Assembly: GCA_964412895.1 (NCBI GenBank)
Contig: CAYPQK010000004.1
Location: 1 to 64,000 of the forward strand
Reading direction: 5' to 3'
Length of the DNA stretch: 64,000 nucleotides
Source: CALMRE01 sp964412895
Lineage (GTDB): Bacteria > UBP6 > UBA1177 > JAKLFG01
Made by a program: the position numbers and the translations under genes. The notes under the pieces are model-generated. The model was not told the DNA's origin, did not search any database, and was given only the letters and a program-made list of their open reading frames with translations. Of this stretch, positions 58,660-64,000 are shown piece after piece (within the stretch, counting starts at the first letter, position 1; every line of letters starts with the position of its first letter).

Positions 58660-60419
58660 TGATCGTCCACCCGCTTTTTCTCAACCCGATATTCTTCCCC
58701 CAACTGCTGGATACCGTCAAAGAGACCCCGATACCAATCGACTGGAATGGTACCATCATATCCACCGGGCTTGAAAGAACCGCTGGCCCTTATCATTTCC
58801 ATTATCAATGCATCGTCGCAGTCCGCACCAGCCGACAATCGCTTCACCCATTGCATATACTCCGGCCCGGCGTCCCCTACCTCGCGGCGCTCTCTGGACA
58901 AGGCTCGCGTACTCAACGCAAAATGAAAAAGAAGACCGGCGATGTTCTGCCCGAACACACCCGTACTCGGCGTAATGCCGATAAAACTGGTGACCGGGAT
59001 ATTGAACTTAGGACCCAACCGATTTATGTCGATGAAGTGATTGGCAGCAACACCATTGTCACAACCATTCGGAAGATAGGGATAACGGTTGTTAATAGCG
59101 TAGCGAAGAGGTGTTCCCCGAAACAACGCACGGTATATCCTTCGCAACGGCCCACCTTTTTTCATGATAAGGTGATGGGCGCCGCGAAGATACTTGTACA
59201 GGGTTTTTCTCGAACCATTGGCCCGTGTAAAACCGATGCCTTCCGAAACGACTCTTGCATCGGCGGTTCGCATGATACGGTACAGGTTGTTCGTGATGGT
59301 GAACCACTCATTATCATACAACGCCGTGCTGGGCGGATACCCCTGTTCCGGTTGCCAGAGCGGTGCGGCCCATGCATCGTGGTAGTAATCGTGTGAGAGT
59401 CCCGAATCGTAACCGACCGAACTGCACCGGTATTTTTCCAGAAGCCAGAGAGGAAAGGATATCCAATCGCCGGAAAGAGGTATGGTATCGGCATCAAGCA
59501 TGACCACGAACTGCTCCTTGACCAGTTTCAACCCCTCATCGAGAAGCAACCCGACATCGGCGTCAATGTTCTTGTTGGGCCGAACTATTTGGTGGAATTC
59601 TATCCGGGGATCATGCGCAAAATCTTTCTTTCCCCGCTCGAAACTGCCGTCTCCACTCTGGTCATCGAGCACATAAACCTTCTCCAGCAACGCTCCGTTT
59701 CTCTGTTTCTCGATATGTTGCAGACACGGGTTGAGAAATTGATAACTTTCCCAGTGCGGGATCAATATCGCCACAGAACGGGGAGTATCGACCGCATCAA
59801 GTGTGAAGGCCAAGACTCTGATGTGTTTATACCTCTCACTGGGGCGCTGCCCAAATCTTCGCAGCGCCCGTGAGTCAGAGCGCAAAGTATCGACGGGCAA
59901 CGCCGGCAGGTGACAGCCGAGAAATTCTTCAAGTTCGTGTATTTTCGCAAGAGGCAACCCCAATTGATCGCTGACATCCATCGTTACCACAACACGGTAC
60001 CGGGCAATCCGCAACATTTCCTTGAGCACCTCAAAGGTATGAGGCATTTCCTCTATCGCTGAAATACTGAAAGAATAGTCGAATCGATCGTCTGCAAAGG
60101 GCGTACGGGCGGCATCTGATATCACCAATTTTCCCGCAGGCCATTTGCCCCTATGCAGAGGATGATCCAACAGGTCCAGTTCGCGGTTATCGACCGAGAG
60201 CGCTCGAGGGTAGTTCTTGAACAGAACAAAAGGGTATGTGCCGCCGATATCGACGGCATCGGCGGATGACGGGATCTTGGAAACCAGATAAGGGTACTCC
60301 CATATTCTCTGCCAGAAACCTCGAGGCAAGGGGTTCTTCCGATTCCATTTCTCCCATAGGGGGAGCGACAACTCTCCTTCCGAAGCCCATCGTATATCGG
60401 TGACCATGAATCGTTTCAT
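58656..60419 (-). CDS. Methyltransferase-GT2 fusion protein
   Basis: A 587-residue protein. Residues ~50-165 are a methyltransferase type 11-like domain (AVDIGGTYPFVLF, SDAARTPFADDRFDYSFSISAIEEM). From ~215 it is a GT2 domain (VAILIPHWESYQFLNPCLQHIE, YVLDDQSGDGS, FVVMLDADTIPLSGDWI). The motif I GxG is weak (DIGGTYP), so SAM binding is less sure. It overlaps both neighbours by 4 nt. Confidence 0.82.
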   Translation of the reverse strand: MKRFMVTDIRWASEGELSLPLWEKWNRKNPLPRGFWQRIWEYPYLVSKIPSSADAVDIGGTYPFVLFKNYPRALSVDNRELDLLDHPLHRGKWPAGKLVISDAARTPFADDRFDYSFSISAIEEMPHTFEVLKEMLRIARYRVVVTMDVSDQLGLPLAKIHELEEFLGCHLPALPVDTLRSDSRALRRFGQRPSERYKHIRVLAFTLDAVDTPRSVAILIPHWESYQFLNPCLQHIEKQRNGALLEKVYVLDDQSGDGSFERGKKDFAHDPRIEFHQIVRPNKNIDADVGLLLDEGLKLVKEQFVVMLDADTIPLSGDWISFPLWLLEKYRCSSVGYDSGLSHDYYHDAWAAPLWQPEQGYPPSTALYDNEWFTITNNLYRIMRTADARVVSEGIGFTRANGSRKTLYKYLRGAHHLIMKKGGPLRRIYRALFRGTPLRYAINNRYPYLPNGCDNGVAANHFIDINRLGPKFNIPVTSFIGITPSTGVFGQNIAGLLFHFALSTRALSRERREVGDAGPEYMQWVKRLSAGADCDDALIMEMIRASGSFKPGGYDGTIPVDWYRGLFDGIQQLGEEYRVEKKRVDDQ

Positions 60420-61684
60420 CGCATACCTCTCTTCCCATTAAGCACATCGCGGTAGAGTTGCTCGTACCGTTCCGCTATCCTCTCCCAAGTGAACCTTTGC
60501 CGCCACGCGGCATGACCTGCCTCTGCCATCTCACGAAGCGCCCCGCGGTCACGGCACATCTCCTCCAACATGCGGGCCGAAGCGGCTATGTCGGCGTGGG
60601 CGTAGCCTTTGGCATCGGTCATCGTCGGCAGGATACGGCCGCCCCCCGTCCACTGTACGATCTCGGCGGCATTGCCCACATCGGTCGAAAGGAACGGCGT
60701 CCGGGCCGCCAGCGCCTCGAAAAGGACTATCGGTGAACACTCGACACGGGAAGGAAAGAGAAAAAGATCGGCCTCCTGATAAGCCCTGACCGTCTCTTCG
60801 CGGGAAAATCCCTTTATCGCCAATCGCTTCGCGCTCGCGCGCCAATCTTCCTTTTCATTGTACGCGCATTCAGCCCGCCGACAGAAAGCAGGACAGTCGT
60901 TGACAAGCATTTTATAAATTCCCCGCCCCCATTCCCACGATCTACCCATCACGCCTCTTGACGGAGGGTTCCGATCCGGATCAGTCGCGATGATAAGCAA
61001 TGTTGCGTTGCTCATATGGGCCGCGTCAAATATCCGTATCGCCTCCTCATGCCCTTTTTTACCCGTGTGAGAACCCACCAGAAGTACAAGAAAAGCGCCC
61101 GAATCAGTTCCCGTTCTTTCCCGTATCGAGAAAGGATACTCCGCAAGAAACTCTTCCTCCGCAGCTCCATTAGGTATTAAAATCCTATTCTTTATGCCGT
61201 GTTCTTCCGCGAATCGAGCATCGCGATAGGTATCCGAGAGGAACACATTCTTGTCGTACTGCAGCATCCATCCGGGCATCTGGAGAAAGTAGTTGCGATA
61301 TTTCGGCAAATAAAGTCCCGAAAAACCTGTCGGCACCAAGATCTTCTTCGCCCTTATATCGTCAAGTATCGGCAACGCCAGATCGGTCGCCCACTGCTGA
61401 GCGGCAAAATTAACGACAACATCGAAGCCACCCTCGATCAGGAGACGCCGGTAGCGCTCCTGCTCTCCCAAATCACCCCTATATCCTTTCACCATACTTC
61501 CCGCGAGCGCAAAACCCTCGACGCGGACACCATTGATCAACGGCTCCTTCCGGTCGGGATGAGCGGAGGTCGCTACGGTCACCTCGTGCCCCGCTTGCGC
61601 CAATCGCTCGGATATCCGGGATACCGCCTCCTGCATACCGTGGCGGGAGGGGAGATAGGACTCTACCGTGTGCAGTATCTTCAT
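60416..61684 (-). CDS. GT4-type glycosyltransferase
   Basis: A 422-residue GT-B enzyme: N-terminal VESYLPSRHGMQEAVSRISERLAQAGHEVTV, C-terminal YQEADLFLFPSRVECSPIVLFEALAARTPFLSTDVGNAAEIVQ with the EX7E donor site. Donor unknown. 4-nt overlaps with both neighbours. Confidence 0.92.
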   Translation of the reverse strand: MKILHTVESYLPSRHGMQEAVSRISERLAQAGHEVTVATSAHPDRKEPLINGVRVEGFALAGSMVKGYRGDLGEQERYRRLLIEGGFDVVVNFAAQQWATDLALPILDDIRAKKILVPTGFSGLYLPKYRNYFLQMPGWMLQYDKNVFLSDTYRDARFAEEHGIKNRILIPNGAAEEEFLAEYPFSIRERTGTDSGAFLVLLVGSHTGKKGHEEAIRIFDAAHMSNATLLIIATDPDRNPPSRGVMGRSWEWGRGIYKMLVNDCPAFCRRAECAYNEKEDWRASAKRLAIKGFSREETVRAYQEADLFLFPSRVECSPIVLFEALAARTPFLSTDVGNAAEIVQWTGGGRILPTMTDAKGYAHADIAASARMLEEMCRDRGALREMAEAGHAAWRQRFTWERIAERYEQLYRDVLNGKRGMR

Positions 61685-62625
61685 CCGCGGAACATCCTTC
61701 TCTTGATGCTGTTTTTATATACTCGCGCTAGGAACCGACCAAGTCTCCGGACGATGTAGGCTCTCTGGTCCCCTGAAAGAACATGGCGTCGAGAAAATTC
61801 ATCGTATATTGTTCTGAGAAATTCCGGCAAAGAAAGGGGGCCGACCGCCACGATAGAGTCGTCGACATCGTGGAACAGCATCGTGAATGACCGAATGATC
61901 TCTTCGGCGACCGGGGCATCGCGCAGGAAGAAAGAAAGGTTGCGACAGGAGATGTTCGCCACGCCACGGGCTATCCTCCGTAAAGGGTCCTTTCTGCAGA
62001 CGCTGGTCGGGACCTCCCGATAGATATGCAGTATCTCTGGTATATTGGCAACTTTCGACACATCGGCCATACGCGACCACAGATCGTAATCCTCGGGGAA
62101 GAATTGGTCTCCGGGTCGATATCCCCCCGTTTTGAGAAGGACATCCCGACGCATCATGACCGAACTGTGTACGAAGGGATTGTCGAAAAGAAGTTCAAAT
62201 CGCAGCAAAGGATCGCTCTCGGGATGCCGGTGTTCCCGGCCCGAACGCGCACCGCCCACCCATATCTCCGCCCCTGTCCCCACCAATCCCACTGCAGGAT
62301 GTTCCTCCAGAAAGGCAACTTGGCGCTCGATCCTTTCGGGGGATGAGCGATCATCCCCATCCATCCGGGCGATATATCTTCCCCGCGCCTCCTGCAGACC
62401 GCGTTCGAGAGCGGCCACCAGCCCCTTATTAGGTTGCGTGACAAGGATGATGCGCGGATCCCGATATCTCCGCACGATCTCTTCGGAACGATCGGTCGAC
62501 CCGTCATTCACCACAAGGAACTCCATGTCGCGATAGGACTGCGCCAGTATGCTCTCTATCGCTTCTTCCAGATATGCTTCGGCATTGAATATCGGCATCA
62601 GTACGGTCACCGCCGGATCGGTCAC
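61681..62625 (-). CDS. GT2 glycosyltransferase
   Basis: A 314-residue GT-A enzyme: VTVLMPIFNAEAYLEEAIESILAQSYRDMEFLVVNDGSTD, RYIARMDGDDRS, FPEDYDLWSRMA. Start is taken as GTG at 62625, preceded by GGGAGGAT and matching the family's usual beginning; the upstream ATG at 62688 would add an unrelated basic segment inside the preceding gene. Confidence 0.9.
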   Translation of the reverse strand: MTDPAVTVLMPIFNAEAYLEEAIESILAQSYRDMEFLVVNDGSTDRSEEIVRRYRDPRIILVTQPNKGLVAALERGLQEARGRYIARMDGDDRSSPERIERQVAFLEEHPAVGLVGTGAEIWVGGARSGREHRHPESDPLLRFELLFDNPFVHSSVMMRRDVLLKTGGYRPGDQFFPEDYDLWSRMADVSKVANIPEILHIYREVPTSVCRKDPLRRIARGVANISCRNLSFFLRDAPVAEEIIRSFTMLFHDVDDSIVAVGPLSLPEFLRTIYDEFSRRHVLSGDQRAYIVRRLGRFLARVYKNSIKRRMFRG

Positions 62626-62645
62626 GGGGGATCCTCCCAGCGCCC

Positions 62646-63437
62646 TCACGCGCCACCTAAAAGTTTTCTCAACGCGCGTCGCCACCACGGAGCGGGCCGC
62701 CGGGACCCCTCAAAGACCGGCACATCGCTCAATCCCCTCATATAATCATGCCCGCCGTAATGGTTCTTATCCAATATCAGTATCTTCTTTTCGAACGGTA
62801 GGCGCGCACCTTGCGGATAACAGTACCCCGGATCAAGCACCTTATGCGGACGATCCAGAACATAGCGGTTCAGATGCGACTCGTCATGCCAAACCGCCGT
62901 TATACCTTTACGCGCATCCTCCTCTTCGGCCGCTCTAAGGTCCTCTATCATCCGGACATAGGCGGCTGCCGTTCCGCCGTTTATGCCGCTCGCGAAATAA
63001 CGGACCCCCTTCCCTTCCGGAATGTATGCCCGGGATCGCGGATCCCGCTCATAGGGGAAATCCTTCGGCGACCTGTTGTAAAACCCGGGATGCCGCGTCA
63101 CGACAAGCCCCTCTTCCTCCATCGGCAGAATTTCTTCCCCCACCGAGGAGACGAAAACGGCGTTCGCATTAAAGAAGAAAAGAAAGTCGAACTCCCGCAG
63201 GTGTCCAATGACCGCCGAGAACATCGCATATCTTTTCAGTGCGTTCCCCGGCCAACCGGGATCCTCCTGAGAAACAACCTGTACCTTCTCCTCGCGCGGG
63301 AAAGCCGTATCGTCGGTGAACACAAAATAATGTTTCTCGTGGCCGACACAAAACCGTTTTTCACAAGCACGATAAAATGCCTCCCAGAAAACGCGATAAC
63401 GACCGGTGCAGATATACAGTATCCCTATCTTGGACAC
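62646..63437 (-). CDS. GT6 glycosyltransferase (blood-group A/B-like)
   Basis: A 263-residue bacterial GT6 enzyme. KIGILYICTGRYRVFWEAFY opens the family; LFFFNANAVF carries the NxN that replaces the metal-binding DxD of animal enzymes; GINGGTAAAYVRMIEDLR, WHDESHLNRYVL and LDPGYCYPQG are further family blocks. GT6 enzymes move Gal or GalNAc in alpha-1,3 linkage, commonly onto fucosylated H-type acceptors; bacterial NxN forms are metal-independent. A GT11 fucosyltransferase lies in the same operon. The linkage here is inference. Confidence 0.9.
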   Translation of the reverse strand: MSKIGILYICTGRYRVFWEAFYRACEKRFCVGHEKHYFVFTDDTAFPREEKVQVVSQEDPGWPGNALKRYAMFSAVIGHLREFDFLFFFNANAVFVSSVGEEILPMEEEGLVVTRHPGFYNRSPKDFPYERDPRSRAYIPEGKGVRYFASGINGGTAAAYVRMIEDLRAAEEEDARKGITAVWHDESHLNRYVLDRPHKVLDPGYCYPQGARLPFEKKILILDKNHYGGHDYMRGLSDVPVFEGSRRPAPWWRRALRKLLGGA

Positions 63438-64000
63438 ACCCCCTCCCTCCCTCTATACTTTTCCATTCTTTTTCTGTAGCGCAACTGCAAGAAACATTCG
63501 CGCATCTTCTCGATCGGCGAAGCCGGAGCAGAAAGTTTCCGACTCAGAGAAAAGGCATATCGCGAAGGTTTACTCTGTCCCATGGAGAGAAGTCCTATCG
63601 CGAAGCGCAAAAAGAGCGTTCTCGCCTTATCTGCCGGATACTCAGCCCTTTGTATTTCCAGAAAAACCGCGTTCAGCATATTCCGGTACAGAATATCTTT
63701 TTCAAAAGCACACCTCGCGTCCCTCACGCTTCCCTGTCCGGGAAATATGCGGTACCGCATCAGCGGCTCTCCCATGAGAACGAAATCGTACCGTGCGGAA
63801 AAACGGAACCAGAGATCGATGTCTTGCGTGATACGAAGGTCCTCCCGGAAAAGAACGGCATGTTCAAAACACTCCCGCGGGATCAGCATCGTACAGCCAT
63901 TCGCGATATAGTCGATCAAAAGATGATATCTGAACTTATCGGGAGGGATATTCTTGAAGCGGGTTCGACCGATAATTTTCGAATCCTTGTCCATAAAAAA
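63425..64000 (-). CDS. GT2 glycosyltransferase, 5' part beyond window
   Basis: At least 191 codons, open to the right edge. The product has IANGCTMLIPRECFEHAVLF and ITQDIDLWFRFSARYDFVLMGEPLMRYRI, the C-terminal half of a GT2 domain, followed by a helical tail of unknown role. The N-terminal donor site would lie beyond 64000. The ATG at 63994 is internal, not the start. Its 3' end overlaps the GT6 start by 13 nt. Confidence 0.85.
   Translation of the reverse strand, partial: FFMDKDSKIIGRTRFKNIPPDKFRYHLLIDYIANGCTMLIPRECFEHAVLFREDLRITQDIDLWFRFSARYDFVLMGEPLMRYRIFPGQGSVRDARCAFEKDILYRNMLNAVFLEIQRAEYPADKARTLFLRFAIGLLSMGQSKPSRYAFSLSRKLSAPASPIEKMRECFLQLRYRKRMEKYRGREGVCPR

Overview
The window reads as a chromosomal scaffold piece from a GC-rich, diderm, probably anaerobic bacterium. 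The best taxonomic hint is a set of protein features common in deltaproteobacteria/Myxococcota: Cys-rich CGNGxxExGExCDDGN repeats, lipoproteins with long Asp/Glu tethers, DUF1566 and RCC1 lipoprotein-type surface proteins, and a collagen-like protein with myxobacterial-style Ca-site modules. This assignment is inference; no rRNA, tRNA, CRISPR array or insertion sequence was seen. Outer-membrane life is shown by an OmpA protein, a TonB-dependent receptor, several beta-barrels and a Lol-like transporter operon. Anaerobic metabolism is suggested by a tungsten/molybdenum aldehyde:ferredoxin oxidoreductase with its own cofactor genes. Two runs of N (100 at 20486, 10 at 53156) are assembly gaps.

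Layout. 1-6.7 kb: acidic-tether lipoproteins (one cut by the left edge, one PHP hydrolase), an RRM protein, an HD hydrolase, a DUF4476 protein, YaiI and a secreted M30-like metalloprotease. 6.8-11.4 kb, minus strand: mobB-like, short moaA, MOSC-MoaB fusion and an AOR-family oxidoreductase. 11.5-14.6 kb: lipoprotein plus TonB receptor. 14.6-17 kb, minus: a degenerate ABC exporter and a TiaS-like DDTD protein. 17.1-23.6 kb: a protease/propeller/barrel protein, a collagen-like surface protein holding the large gap, and an OmpA protein. 23.7-29.5 kb: DHH phosphoesterase, a MoxR-DUF58-BatD operon, and convergently a LemA-TPM-TPM operon. 29.5-31.6 kb: a membrane HExxH protein lying between two ~109-nt direct repeats, a GyrI-like protein and a methyltransferase.

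31.6-39.1 kb is visibly AT-richer and looks acquired. It holds two minus-strand units separated by a host-like GrpB gene. The first unit is promoter, a 34-codon unlisted small ORF, an HD-TPR protein, a radical SAM enzyme, then a 69-codon ORF. The second is a 1011-residue HD domain fused to an HSP90-type ATPase. This is the best candidate in the window for an undescribed (defence or peptide-modifying) system.

39.2-45.1 kb: a TetR-controlled operon with a perfect palindromic operator, encoding an LolA-like protein, two FtsX-type permeases, an ATPase and a beta-barrel. 45.1-52.5 kb: assorted surface proteins, an M18 aminopeptidase, a seven-bladed RCC1 protein, a MarR regulator, an ankyrin membrane protein and a lone type IV pilin. 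52.6-64 kb: galE facing a tightly overlapping minus-strand glycan operon of nine glycosyltransferase genes, including a GT2-GT11 (alpha-1,2-fucosyltransferase) fusion, a methyltransferase-GT2 fusion and a bacterial GT6 enzyme. GT11 and GT6 together suggest a blood-group-like fucosylated antigen. Promoters across the window repeatedly fit TTGACW, 16-17 nt, TATAnT.
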